A stretch of DNA of 64,000 nt from the NCBI GenBank assembly GCA_033065855.1, contig JAVXUO010001960.1, positions 1 through 64,000 on the forward strand. The letters are read 5' to 3'. Shown here piece by piece: positions 1 to 11,670 of the stretch. A program made the translations under genes and the position numbers. Below the pieces are notes generated by a model. That model saw nothing but the letters and a program-made list of their open reading frames with translations, made no database searches and was not told the origin of the DNA. This DNA is from Escallonia rubra. Taxonomy: Eukaryota > Streptophyta > Magnoliopsida > Escalloniales > Escalloniaceae. Position 1 is the first letter of the stretch, and the number at the start of each line of letters is the position of its first letter.

Positions 1-480
1 GAGCCAAACCGAGAACCGCCATCACCACTGACTGCTAAACCCAAAACCGCAACCAGCAACCTTCAACCACCACTGCAAACCTCAATAGCCAACCATAACA
101 AATCTCCCACCCAGCAACAATTGCCATGTCTACAGCCACCGATTGCCTCATCCACCGTGAACCTCCACGACCCGCCACCATATATCGCGCACCACCACCA
201 ATCGCAGCAACCCAAACCACTGATCTCATCCCCCTCAATCTCTTCACAGCTACCACAATCACAACCGCCTTCACTCCTCATTGCCCCTGCCTTCGGTGTC
301 ACAATTGTCCCCCTCCCTACCATCACGCCTTATCACATCAATAATGGTGACCACACCAATCACGCCCTCCCACCCTTTGTCGCCACCATTAACCTTAACT
401 TAAACCCACTACCTCGACTGCCATACCCACCTCCCATCATTCCCCATTTTCCTTTTCCAAGCAGGGATTGATGAGGCCAG
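1..480. repeat. CCA/ACC-rich repeat debris
   Basis: This stretch is rich in CCACC, AACC and CAACC words. Its reverse complement reads like the GGTGG/GTGGGTTTTGGG-rich bodies at 14.1-14.6 kb and 15.3-16.0 kb. The long proline-, histidine- and threonine-rich frames here come from base composition and match no family I know. I read it as an inverted, diverged relative of those bodies, cut by the window edge. Confidence 0.5.
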
Positions 481-1559
481 CTAAAGGCGTTGATCTTGGC
501 CCCTCCGGGTGCAAATGAAAAGGTTATAGTGGTGATGATTCAGATTAAAGGTTGAAAGGTTTGGGTGGTGATGGGAGAGGGAAAGGAATCCGGACTTGGG
601 GTTTAAAAGGAGTGGATAAAAGAAAATTTTGGAAAAAAAATAAAAAGAGAGTTTTTATTTAACTTAAATATATGTAATTAAGATGACATTATTACCCTTC
701 CTTTATGCACATGCATTGCACATGCTTAGTTAAAGGAGCATTTTTGGAAGAAAGTTGGGATAATGAACGGTTTTGCAAGGGTTTTATCAATTACAGAGGA
801 CATTATCGTCAAAGTTATAATTACGAGAAGTGAATTGCAGGTACGTGTATATTACTGGAGACAATTTCGTATTCAACCCTTTTCTTTATCTCCGTCTCGC
901 TACCGTGGTTGGAAGTCAAGGAATAATATATCTCGTACTGCAGTTCTGTCATAGATCTGTATTTGGTCGTCTTCTTCATCCATCTTCATTCTAATCATAT
1001 ATTTCATTTAGATCTTTCCACCAAACAACCTCTCGTACCTTCGATTTGTTATGTACGAGCCCAACCGAGCTAGGCCCGTGATTTATTAAGTTTCCCGATC
1101 TCGATTTCGAGCACGAATTCTCGGCTCGACTTGTCGCTAACATGAGCTAAGCTCGAGCAGCCCTTGAAATTAGTCGTATCGAGTTTGAGCAACGCCTAAT
1201 GAGCTTAGTACTTCTTCAATTGCAGCTTTGGTGGCAACGTCGGTGTTGTGCGGCTATTAGTCATCGTCGGTGGGTGTTGCAACTTGAGTGAAGATGTCAT
1301 CATCAGTGGATGAGTTGTCGTATGTCCGTGTGTTAGAGATTTCACGTCTATGTTTTGCTTGGAGATGGTCATCCATTTGGGGGTGTGTGTGTGGTCGTTT
1401 GCGCGGTGTTGTTATGTGTTTGAGTGGGTAGAGAGTTGGAGGATAGGGAGGGAAGGGAGGCGGATGTGTTGAGTTGAGGGAGAAAAATTTAGAGGGAGGA
1501 GGTGGGGAGGGAGTGGGTGGGTAAGGGAAGAGGAACAAGTGAGAGATGACAACCACTGT
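481..1559. other. no gene seen
   Basis: I see no coding signature here. 660-730 is AT-rich and carries a doubled GCACATGC word. 1060-1215 is rich in GAGCTCG/CTCGAG words, as in common plant dispersed repeats. 1380-1550 is a GGGAG/GGTGGG purine-rich run whose minus-strand frame is compositional. Confidence 0.5.
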
Positions 1560-2180
1560 TCACATGGCCAATAACATCGCATTTATAGCACACACGAAAC
1601 CTTCTCATAGGCAGCCCAGATCCAAGCCCCACCCCCTCACTGTCTGCGCATATGCACCAGTTACCAGCAGATCATCCAAAAAATTAAGAAGTAGAATTTA
1701 AAAATAGTCCACTTTCATTTTTGTCTTATTGTAGACCAGTCAATTGCCAAGACTTCGCCCAAGTATTTGCCAAAACGAGCAGCTGCATAGAAAAACAACT
1801 CCACCTTAATGTCATGCAACCTCACTCATAGATTAACTGTAGAGATATCAAGTCGCGGAATACACATGAAAGGATTCCAATTAACTAATCTCAGCAATGC
1901 TCCATGAATGAATACTCCACAGTCCCTCTGCTAAAACACACCAAGTCAAGGGCTTCAGTCAAGTGGAAAGCAAAGTAATCCCCTCCTACTCTACCTCCAT
2001 AGTTCCAACTAACCTCCAAATTGATTAACCACTCGTTGGATCATCGATCAACTTACCAACAAGAGTATTTGCTCACTTCATCCGTTGGAAAAAAATTCAA
2101 CTTAGGATCCACGATCGCCAAGTTCCCACAGCGTTCAAAGATTAGATCATCTTCCACGTTGCAAGATTTTATACTGGAAG
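1560..2180 (-). pseudogene. decayed LINE ORF1-like (DUF4283/zinc-knuckle) relic
   Basis: Read on the minus strand, short segments recall the first ORF of plant LINEs. One is a stretch like ARFGKYLGEVLAID near 1750-1790. Further on, near 1565-1610, is a CX2CX4HX4C zinc knuckle (CYKCDVIGHVNSGC). In that family the knuckle follows a YE-L-P-type segment, and here a YEKV segment precedes it. The frame is interrupted more than once, so this is a fossil. It lies downstream of an ORF2 C-terminal relic on the same strand, the wrong order for a single LINE, so two insertions or a rearrangement are needed. The assignment rests on short motifs only. Confidence 0.4.
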
Positions 2181-2230
2181 CTAAGTTGCCATAATCCAAC
2201 CGAACTCAACGGAGTCCCTCAACACGCCAT

Positions 2231-2600
2231 TTATGGAGATAAACTACCAAGCCAAAACAAGGAACCCAGAAAAGGAAATGAAGGAATTGAGAAGCACAAA
2301 CCAAGGAAAAATTTAGGGCAAAACAGCCAATCGCACCAAAGATCGCCCTCTAAGCAGGAGTCTTTGTATCGAAGTCTTAGAGCATGGCTGCTATGTCTAC
2401 GAAATAAGACCTCACTAGTTTGCAGGCTGTTATGAGTAAGGAGCCACAAAAAATAGTGGATTTTAGGAGGCAAGGGGCAATTTCTACAAGACATGCCACA
2501 GATAAGTAGGAATGATATAGGGAGGCCACATTAGCATACAAGAAATGTATAGGCAGACTTAATGGAGAACTGACCAGGCCAATCGAATTTTCTTAGTAGT
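2231..2600 (-). pseudogene. LINE ORF2 C-terminal zinc-binding (zf-RVT) relic
   Basis: The minus strand carries the end of a LINE ORF2. First comes a segment like FDWPGQFSIKSAYTFL, the usual G-x-F-S-x-K-S-A-Y lead-in to the reverse-transcriptase zinc-binding region. It is followed by PPKIHYFLWLLTHNSLQT and LFRR, the typical P-K-x-x-F-x-W-x-x-x-H-x-x-L-x-T-x-x-x-L-x-x-R pattern. In active elements this region follows the reverse transcriptase. Here the lead-in and the core lie in different frames, and no reverse transcriptase or endonuclease is visible, so it is a truncated dead copy. No poly-A tail or target-site repeat was identified. Confidence 0.72.
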
Positions 2601-2748
2601 TGACCAGGTTGGTAAAGATGGGAGTTAGAGACACCTTGAATCGTGGAATAGACTGAATTGGAAAAAAAATGGGCAAAGAGCTTGTAGATGCCTTATTACA
2701 AGAAATAATGCAAAAACCTTTTAAGCGGGGGAAGGTAGGGGGAACTAA

Positions 2749-3284
2749 GGCTCCGTTTGATAACGTTCATTTTTTTCAGTTTTTTCTCCAGTTTTATAAA
2801 TCGGAGAAAATAAAAGGGTTTGGCACACAGTTTTTCTTTTTTTTTTCTTCAGTTTTGAAAACCACTTTTTAAAACATGACTGTTTTTTAAAACTCCAAAA
2901 ATGAGTTTTCGGTTTGCAGTTTTGGATTTTATTTTGAGACCACCACTACCCTGCCACTGCCCACCGCCAGCATCCGGCAGCCTCCTTCGGCGGCCGGCAA
3001 GCCACCAGCCACCGACGGCGATCGGCAGCCTCTTTGGCCAGCAGGCAACCACCAGCGGCGACTGTCGGCAGCTGGCAGCCACCGTCGGCGACTGCCCGCA
3101 GCCACCATCGTCCACCGCTACGCCCCACCACCGCCACCGCAAACCACCACCAAAGAAAAAGCGCAAAAAAAAAAAAATTTGGGTAATCAAACACCCATTT
3201 GTTTTTATAAAAAAAAATGGTTTAACTGATTTTGGTTTTTTTGGAAACAGAAAACCAAAATTGGAAGTGTTATCAAATGCTATC
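2749..3284. mobile_element. TIR element (PIF/Harbinger-like MITE) with GC-rich core
   Basis: The left end GGCTCCGTTTGATAACGTTC and the reverse complement of the right end (GATAGCATTTGATAACACTTCC) form imperfect terminal inverted repeats sharing TTTGATAAC. Both ends abut TAA (2746-2748 and 3285-3287), the 3-bp target duplication expected of PIF/Harbinger relatives. AT-rich arms with CAGTTTT/AAACC words enclose a GC-rich CCACC/CGGCAG core at 2940-3150 that resembles captured proline-rich coding or UTR sequence. There is no transposase. The right end is repeated at 3793-3856 because it lies in the 572-bp tandem duplication. Confidence 0.6.
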
Positions 3285-4364
3285 TAAGTGTTTAAAGGGG
3301 AAATCAATTACCTAGCAGTCATTCAGTAGCTTGAGGAATCCGTAGTATTGCAAAGATTTCACGCAAATATGGGGCCTTAATATTAGCTGAAAAAATGATG
3401 AATGCAAATTTACAGGAGGTCCCATAGCTAAAAGTGTCCAAGAGTGTGCTCGTATGCAATGCCCTAAAAGGATCAGTGCAAAGAGGAAACAATCATCCAT
3501 AAAACACAGAATCGGGATGCGAGGACCAAACGACTCTCCTCAAGACCTGTTGAATTTTCTGCCGATACACCAGTCGAAAGATCGAGCCAGAAGGCCCATT
3601 CATAGAATGAATCGATATGGAAAGAGGTTGGGATGTTAAGGTGCAATCGACTTGAGTGATCCGATTGCAATGCTAGTATTATCCAACAAGGCTAGAGATA
3701 AAGATTTTGGGCTAGAGATAAGGAGTTAGGTTGTAATATCCCACATCAAAATGTGGAGTAGTTTCTGGTTGGCCTTATATTAGCTAATACTTTTTAACTG
3801 ATTTTGGTTTTTTTGGAAACAGAAAACCAAAATTGAAAGTGTTATCAAATGCTACCTAAGTGTTTAAAGGGGAAATCAATTACCTAGCAGTCATTCAGTA
3901 GCTTGAGGAATCCGTAGTATTGCAAAGATTTCACGCAAATATGGGGCCTTAATATTAGCTGAAAAAATGATGAATGCGAATTTACAGGAGGTCCCACAGC
4001 TAAAAGTGTCCAAGAGTGTGCTCGTATGCAATGCCCTAAAAGGATCAGTGCAAAGAGGAAACAATCATCCATAAAACACAGAATCGGGATGCGAGGACCA
4101 AATGACTCTCCTCAAGACCTGTTGAATTTTCTGCCGATACACCAGTCGAAAGATCGAGCCAGAAGGTCCATTCATAGAATGAATCGATATGGAAAGAGGT
4201 TGGGATGTTAAGGTGCAATCGACTTGAGTGATCCGATTGCAATGCTAGTATTATCCAACAAGGCTAGAGATAAAGATTTTGGGCCAGAGATAAGGAGTTA
4301 GGTTATAATATCCCACATCAAAATGTGGAGTAGTTTCTGGTTGGCCTTATATTAGCTAATACTT
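3221..4364. repeat. 572-bp direct tandem duplication (two units)
   Basis: Unit 1 (3221-3792) and unit 2 (3793-4364) are head-to-tail copies with a constant 572-bp offset. By eye I count about eight substitutions and no indels, roughly 98-99% identity, so the duplication is recent. Each unit begins in the right arm of the MITE and ends in an LTR-like segment (TATCCCACATC...TTAGCTAATACTTTT). The small frames inside occur twice and match no known protein. Confidence 0.95.
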
Positions 4365-4424
4365 TTGAAGGAAGCATTTCCTGTGATGGGCCATGGACGG
4401 TGTCGTTACAGATGGTATCGTAGC
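4304..4424 (+). mobile_element. short LTR-like end with primer-site-like motif
   Basis: TATAATATCCCACATC through GTGTCGTTACA (4304-4410) resembles the very short LTRs of plant TRIM elements. It is followed two bases later by TGGTATCGTAGC (4413-4424), close to the initiator-tRNA-Met primer site TGGTATCAGAGC. I found no second LTR, so this is at best a broken fossil fragment. Chance similarity is possible. Confidence 0.3.
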
Positions 4425-6129
4425 TAATGCTCGGGCTAGGCTATTAAGTCAAGTTGTCAGTGGTTCGAGAAAATGAAGGCCACCAGGGTATATCCTACAT
4501 AAAAACGATGGTTGGGACAACCGAGGGTGAGCTCGATATATTCCACATGCACCAGAAATGAAGATGTAATCGAGACTTAGCGAGGATGCCAAGGCATAAG
4601 GAGTAAAGACTGTGGTACTTTATATCAGATGTGAGATATTCTGTTTCTATTATGTGTCGAGAGTTCTTCCACGTCATAAACAACAAGCCACATGGGTCCA
4701 TAGCTTTTTGCCACCTATATTTATATTTGATTTAATTTGATTTGTTATGAGACTCATATCACTAATTACACTCTCAATAACGGCACAAAGAAATAGATGA
4801 TCTCATGTAACTTTGGACAGAAAATGTTAAATGGCATGGCACAATGGAAACTAGGCTACATGGCACCCAACCGTCCAAGGTTTTCCCTTTAGTGTGGCAA
4901 AAGAACTCTCTGTAATTCAAATTGAACTCTCATCTGCCCACGGTTATTGAATGCCACTGAGTTAAAATGCACGTATTCTTCCTAGCTTATTCTGTTTGTT
5001 GGTTTGTTATACACAGCTAAGTCTACCTTGAATATCCGATGAAAATTGTCAAAGTAATTACATATATTTGATGAAGATTGTCAAAGTATTTACATATCCA
5101 TTTTGGGTGTTTGTGATTTTGTCATCACAAATACCCAAAAGTTGGGATTGTTAATTTAATTTTTGGATAGCATGGACATTAAAACAATCACTTAAAACAA
5201 ACATTTCTCGGACAAAAACAAAATTATGTTGATAGCCTTTTTTCGGTAAATGACTACGTTGATAGCCTTAGCTCAATGGATGAAAAGGAAATGAATAAAC
5301 ATGCCAATTGCAACATTCTTGGTCATTTTTGTTTAACATTTCTTTAACACAATGTTATCTTGATTTAGTAATGATGCTTATTTTGATAAAATTGAACCGA
5401 ATAAGAAACTGTAAGCCAAAACAAATTTTTTACCTTTTTTGTTTCTAAATTCGACAACCAAATTACATGTTTTCAACCTGAACTGAACCGAATCGACCAG
5501 AAATATAATTTGGTCCAAACCTATATTTTATGAGAATTTACCTAGAGTAGAAAAACAAATATAATCAAAGCAAAACAAATCTCTAAGAAATCTAACCATC
5601 AATTTCTCTTATCTCAACAAAAAGTTAATTTTATTATGAAAATTGCAAATCACAATGGAACTAAACAAATCACTAATATTTAAGAGTTTAGTGACTAGAA
5701 TGCAAGTTTAGGTTTAGCAGTAAAATCGTCCTTCCTTTAGATTTAGCAGTCAATCAGACAGAGGTGAGATATAGGGGTCGTTGGCAACGAGGAGTGGGAG
5801 AGGCAAATGAATGAGATGAGTGAAAGAGAACAACAATTAGACTATGAGAAAGGTAGAAAAAGTATAGAAGTGATTGCGCTGAGTTATACGATCAAAAAGA
5901 GTTAGAATTAGGTTTTAATGTGTTTGAAACTACATAATTGAGAAAAATTCATTTCAAATACTAAAACTTTATTGTCTAGTATATTAAAAAAAAATTGGAA
6001 TTGAATCTCATAGAATTTAACTGGATTTGTTACTATAGTGTGAAATTCGATATATAATGGTCGGATTTTATGTGATTTGGATTTGTTTGAGTTTGAAATA
6101 ATTATTTACTTATTTTACCTTTTCTTAAC
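4425..6129. other. AT-rich intergenic, nothing recognised
   Basis: This is ordinary AT-rich sequence with no credible long frame, RNA gene, inverted repeat or tandem repeat that I can support. Confidence 0.5.
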
Positions 6130-6895
6130 TCTCTACGGCCAATGGACCCGTCATAATCGTCTTCATTACCACCACCATTATTGCCACCATTATGTTACCG
6201 TCACTACCAACACCAATGGACCGCTATACATACCACCACTGAATGGTTATGCACACCACAAATGCCAAACTAACATGACACCACCACAGTTATTAGTGTT
6301 GTCAAGTATGTTACATCACCACCATGACCACTATTATCGTCAGTAGACTGCCCATGGTCACTTACGTCACCACACCACCACCACCACCACCATCAATGTT
6401 ATTACTGACGTTATTGTCACTGCAATCGTCACTGGTGCAACTGTATCAACCATGTCACCATAAACATATCTATAATTACCATCATCGTCATCTCTGCTCT
6501 CACTGCCATAACTACTATTACCAACATAACACTAATGACACTTGGATACTACCACCACCACTACCAATTACTAGACTGCCTCACTGTCATTGTTGTTGAT
6601 CACCACCATCACCGAAGTCACAGCCACTGCCACCATCGTCTCCATTGCAATCACTGTAACTTATGTCATCAACATTACCACTACTTATCCCCAGGTATTA
6701 CTAGTACGAATACTACTGGTACTATCACTAAGCTGCCCGACTACCACCACCATCACTGTTTTGGTTATTAATTGACGTTGATATCATAGGACAACATCAC
6801 CGATGACGCCTCACAACCGCCACCGTCACTACTATCACCATCTTTTCCAATAGTTACACTTTAATAACACCACCAACACCATGTGGTGCCACCAG
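6130..6895. repeat. CCA/CAT/ATT trinucleotide-like low-complexity tract
   Basis: A run of about 760 bp is built from CAC, CAT, TAC and ATT triplets with little higher order. Open frames rich in histidine, tyrosine and threonine in several phases are a consequence and are not genes. Confidence 0.75.
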
Positions 6896-7422
6896 AACAT
6901 GTCAAAATCATTTACGGGAGCTTGTTTTGCATCATAAAACGAGGATATAGTTGTCTAAAAAACTGTATCGAAATTCTCTGATTTTAGTTCTCTTTTACTC
7001 GAAGGATAAAAAAAAAGTGAATTGGATTGTCAATCCAATTCCCAATTTCAAATTGAAATCTCAAAAGATTTGGTTCTAAAACAGAGTAAGGTTAGACCTT
7101 TTTGTTATGTACTTTATCAAACACGGTTCTACATAAGTTAGTATGAGAATTTAGAACATTAAAATAAAATACCGATGATCCAGTTTTTTCTGGTTTGCCC
7201 CCAATTCCTCTAAATTTCAAGTCAAAAATTGTATTAAAAATCAAAAGAAAAACATTAAATTATTTGAGGTTCGACTATTACATACGTAACTGTCTGACTG
7301 GAATAATGAGCACTCGTTTGAACGAGTACCAAAAATGTTAATAATAAAATCACCCCTACTAATGTATTAACTCTACGCAACACATTAGCTTTATAGAAAG
7401 TAATTTTTTTGGAACAAACTTT
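6896..7422. other. intergenic, nothing recognised
   Basis: AT-rich sequence between the low-complexity tract and the dioxygenase upstream region. No feature could be supported. Confidence 0.5.
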
Positions 7423-7643
7423 GGCTCCTACCCGGGTTGTAGGAATCTTCCTTTCAACCCCATGTATAGTGATATTAATAGTCGTTAAATATTTCTAACG
7501 ACTTCTCTTCTAACACTTTCAGTAACAATTATTAACAGTACTTTTTAGCGTCACTAAATAAAAATCACTAAAAATATTTAGAGACAATCGATTGCCACTA
7601 TATAAGGGATAGAGGGGAGATTTCTCCAACCGGGATAACAGCC
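7423..7643. mobile_element. small inverted-repeat (MITE-like) element
   Basis: The left end GGCTCCTACCCGGGTTGTAGG and the reverse complement of the right end (GGCTGTTATCCCGGTTGGAG) form imperfect inverted repeats of about 30 bp around a 221-bp AT-rich core. TTT borders the left end and AAA the right, but I cannot settle the target duplication or the superfamily. It lies about 240 bp upstream of the dioxygenase TATA box. Confidence 0.45.
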
Positions 7644-7882
7644 AAAAAATTTTCATTTTTTTGGGCCGTAAAAACAAAAAGAGAAGCACGTAGGCCATAA
7701 AATTTTCATTCCCACCCCCTTTTCACGGACAAAGAACACATAATCTTTTGTCATGACTATTAGCGACAAAGCGCTGGTAGTAATTATTTCGTCTATGATA
7801 AAGAAGATCGGATTACCTGTCAAGGTCAACGTTAATGTCGTTGCTCGGAAGGCAAAAGCTAACACAGAGGGGGGCTTGACTT

Positions 7883-7890
7883 TATAAATA
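7883..7890 (+). promoter_or_regulatory. TATA box of the dioxygenase gene
   Basis: TATAAATA lies 69 bp upstream of the ATG at 7959. This spacing would place transcription start near 7915-7925 and give a 5' leader of about 40 nt rich in ACAACAACAACGAGAG. Confidence 0.6.
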
Positions 7891-7958
7891 CACAACAACA
7901 ACGAGAGAAGAAATCGTGGGAGTAAAGATTCTTACATCTCAAGATTCAGGCGATTGTG

Positions 7959-10151
7959 ATGGGGTTGAAGGAGACGTTCTTCATCTCGCACGGGTCGCCG
8001 ACGCTGTCCATCGACGAGACTCTGCCGGCGCGGCATTTCCTACAATCCTTCAGGGAGAAGGTATTCTCTCAGAGGCCTTCGTCCATCCTCATCATCTCCG
8101 GCCACTGGGAGACGGCTCATCCCACCGTCAACGCCCTCTCTGCTACCACCCTCGACACCATCCACGATTTCTACGGTTTCCCCAAGCCCATGTACAAGGT
8201 ATTCTTTTTAACCCTTATTGTACCCTTCCACTTTCTATATTTTTTGCAACTTGGCTACTACGGAGTATTTAAGTATTTTGTTGATTGAAGTGCCACCGAT
8301 TGGGTAAAACACGAGGTAAAACACGAGGGAACGTCTATTCAGATGGTTTGATCATACCTAACGTAATGCTAATGTAAGATAAAGGAATTTGTGCCAAGTC
8401 GAGGGGTAAGATGGTGGGTGTTAGGGGTATGGATAACACGGGGAGAAGTGGCGAGAGACTTGATAGCTACGAATTTTATCACTGAAGTGGTGCTTGGCAG
8501 CGGAGGATGGAAGAGAAGCATTCTTATAGCCGAGCTCAACTAATTTAAAACAAAGGCTTTAATGGGTAATGATAAACTAGCTTAATTCTTAACTTATATC
8601 TGAGAATTAAAGAAAACCAAAGGTGATATAAAGGGAAGAAGAGAGAACAAAAAGGTTAAAAAGAATATCAAGTTACCACTATTGGTATTAATTGTTCGAT
8701 AGGGCTAATTTTCCTGCATTGTTTTTGGAGTTCATTCAACAAGAAATGGCTTTGTCCTATGGGAGATGTTTGAAACCTGTATATGGTTAATGCGTTTTTT
8801 CTGCATATTGGAGAACTTCATCGAGATGCTTACCTGACACTCGTGTGCAGTATATTGTGTAACAGTCGTTAATGGTATCATCGATTAGTAAGAAAGTGTA
8901 AATTGAAAATAAAATACAGTTTTCTTTACTTGCGGAGTAGATCTATGAGAATTTTTACCTTGCTCTGGTAGAAAATTGGAGTTTGGAAGCACTTATGCAC
9001 GAAGGTGACCGTTTGATGCAAGTTCGGTCTTAAAATCCTTTTCCTAACCTTTATCATGTCTCTCCCCCACCCCCCTCTTTCTCTTTCTTTAATACCAGCT
9101 CAAGTATCCGGCACCAGGAGCTCCACAATTGGCGATGAGGGTGAAGGAAGCACTCGTGTCGTCTGGATTCAAGCGAGTTGATGAGGATAAGAAGCGTGGG
9201 CTAGACCATGGCGCATGGGTCCCACTAATGCTCATGTATCCGGAAGCTGACATTCCAGTGTGCCAGCTCTCCATTCAGACGGACAGGGATGCAACGTATC
9301 ATTACAACTTGGGAAAGGCATTGGCCCCTCTCAAGGATGATGGTGTCCTAATCATTGGCTCTGGATCTGCTACTCACAATTTAAGGGCTCTTCGCCGGTC
9401 CAACGATGGTTGCATTGCTTCTTGGGCTTTGGAGTTTGATACTTGGCTCAAAGAATCACTCCTCAATGGCAGGTAGTTCCTGGACGGTGATTATCTACTA
9501 GATTATGTTTCCCTTATCTGTCTTCATCTTTGCAAGTAGGCACTGCAAAGCTCATAAAGCAACCCATGAGTACTCTCTTAGTAGCATAGGCTGTCATGGC
9601 TATTTAAGCATGGAAGACTCGCAGGTAGTAGTCTGCTTATGCAATTATACGGAGCTAAGTCAAGAATGCTTCAATGACGCTCACGAAAAGGGCTCTGCTA
9701 CCTGCTAGGCATGGCTCGGTGATCTTGAGTCTGCCAGTTTGCTTCTTACCTGCTACTGAGGTGTCTGGAAAGGTTTAGATGTACGCAGCCTTATGCCTGC
9801 TACTGCAGAGAGGTTGAGCAATCTTACTGCTGTGCCAAGGCTCAGAAAAACATCAAGCTTCTCAGTTTCTTCTGTTATCTTTCTGGATTATCTTACCTTT
9901 TTTGCTCTAGTGTTGATATACCTTTTGCTTCTAAAGTGACTGCTATTTCTTCTTGCAGGTATGAAGATGTGAATCAGTATGAGGAGAAAGCACCAAATGG
10001 AAAAGTTGCTCACCCCTGGCCTGACCACTTTTATCCTTTGCATGTAGCCATGGGTGCTGCAGGTGAAAATGCAAAGGCAGAACTTATCCACCATAGCTGG
10101 AGCCTTAATGCTCTTTCTTATGCCTCGTATAAATTCACGACAGCAGTCTAA
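7959..10151 (+). CDS. LigB/DODA-type extradiol ring-cleavage dioxygenase
   Basis: Three coding exons, 7959-8198, 9099-9472 and 9959-10151, are joined by GT-AG introns of 900 and 486 bp. They give 268 residues, the usual length for this plant family. A GTG lies one codon upstream, but the ATG at 7959 starts the normal N-terminus [14 protein letters not shown]. Metal-site and catalytic histidines stand in conserved settings: H11 in ISHGSP, H49 in SGHWE, H117 in LDHGAW and H173 in SATHN, with H223/H228 in [11 protein letters not shown]. Such enzymes use non-haem Fe(II) and O2 to open catechol rings in the cytosol. Arabidopsis LigB acts on caffealdehyde toward arabidopyrones, and Caryophyllales paralogues make betalamic acid from L-DOPA. 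The [15 protein letters not shown] segment is what I recall for the non-betalain type. The gene looks intact and is flanked only by repeats. The family is secure; the natural substrate is unknown. Confidence 0.95.
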
Positions 10152-11054
10152 AATGAGACCTATTGTTTCGCAGATTGTGTCCATCTAAATCATAATTAGT
10201 TTTCGTTTTCTTTTCACCGTGTAAAATATAATAATCAGTTGGCTATTATGGAGTCGTTATGCAAACTGCTTCACGTGTGTGTTTATGATCTTATCGGCTC
10301 TTTACAAATGGGCAGAACAACATGATGTAATGGAGTACAAGATCTTACTTTATATGGTTTCCCTGGAAATTTTTTGCCCTTCACGGGTGTTAACCTTTTG
10401 AAAGATGTAAAAGAAAGGGGGATCGAGGAGTTACATCAATAGTCGTGCCAAAATCTGCTGTTCTGTACTCCAGTTTTAGCAGCATAGCCCCAATTCTTTG
10501 GCTATCTCGTCGGTTGATAAATCATCTGTCGCTGCACAATTTTGTTTTCTGGTTTTTGTACATTTGAGTCGTGAATACCATTGCTGGTTACAATATTGGC
10601 CTTGGTTCTGGTTGTTCAATTTATTGCAACAGGATTAGTTGTCTGAGTAAAAAGTTCTGGCATGGTGAAAATAAGTAGCAACATGTTCGGCATAAATGGA
10701 AATCTACCAGCAGAAGTAAACTGGCCTCTTAACTTTCCTCCTATTGATGCTTATGTTTTTTACCCGAGGGCTTTAGCCCACCATATAATTTTGCTCTATC
10801 ACCTGTTAATTCCTCGTAGTAGTCCACAACTCTTGAATCAATTGGAACTGACAGAGGCACTGCAAATGCAAGTGCAGAGAAGTAAAAGTTTTACGTGGAG
10901 TTCGTGTTGGAAACTTCCCAATAATTGGATCATTGACTCCTAAAGTTTACCCTACAAGATGTAAGGACAAAAAAGAATTACACTTTTTCTTCAAGTGAAT
11001 TAAGAGCTCAAAGGTTTTAAAGTTGGAAAGAAAATATTCCAGGTTATTAACCAG
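10152..11054. other. dioxygenase 3' flank, no further gene seen
   Basis: This probably holds the 3' UTR followed by intergenic DNA. No canonical AATAAA was found close to the stop; AT-rich signals such as GTAAAATATAATAATC occur near 10220. The frame around 10662-10943 has no recognisable features. Confidence 0.4.
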
Positions 11055-11213
11055 CCACCCACGTATAACTTTTTTTGGTACAAAAAAAGTGTGATTAGGT
11101 TTTTTCACACCTCCGAGCCGGGTAGGACCACATGGGCAGCAAAACTCTCCCTACCAAGTTTTAACGCAGCTGCATTCTCAGGACTCGAAACCGAGACCAC
11201 CCACATATAACAT
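11055..11213 (-). mobile_element. Au-like SINE with 15-bp target-site repeats
   Basis: The body (11070-11198) runs on the minus strand. It starts at a pol III B-box-like GGTTTCGAGTCC, continues through words typical of Au-like SINEs (ACTTGGTAGGGAGAG, TGGTCCTACCCGGCTCGGAGG), and ends in a TACCAAAAAAAG tail. It is bounded by CCACCCACGTATAAC (11055-11069) and CCACCCACATATAAC (11199-11213), a 15-bp direct repeat with one mismatch. The A box is missing, so this is a 5'-truncated copy made by LINE-type target-primed insertion. Confidence 0.78.
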
Positions 11214-11670
11214 CACTATACACTGCTTCCCTTTTCTCTTCACCAAAAGCTTTGGGTAGTTTCAACTGTTCGGATTTATGTATAAACTCATCACTTTGTG
11301 ATTTTTAGGGTTTCATTGCTTTCTTCAATTTCAACGAATAAGGATTTGTGGAAATGTGGGTTCCGGATATTTTTGATTTGTGGAAAGCATTTATCCTTTT
11401 ATGGTCTGTAAGTTTTAGGTTTTCCCATGGGCACAGTTTTAGTTGGAATCTTACGGTTTTTATTTTGAAGTTGAATTTGTTTGGGAGTTGTAAGAGTGCA
11501 TTTTAGTTGGATTGTTATTATCTTTTAGACAAATGGGCCGGAACAATATCCGGTGAATACCAATTATTCAGAGGTTGATATGTTTGGAAGTGGCAAATGT
11601 GATTTTTTACTCTATTTGTTTATGTATCTGTTTTTCTGACTTTTGTCAAATTTCGTGTAAAAAGTTATTT
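11214..11670. other. intergenic, nothing recognised
   Basis: AT-rich sequence between the SINE and the repeat array. No coding or structural signal was found. Confidence 0.4.

Noticed and set aside
6077-6775. His-rich frames as a metal-binding protein
   Set aside because: They lie in a CAC/CAT low-complexity tract and occur in more than one phase without start context or introns.
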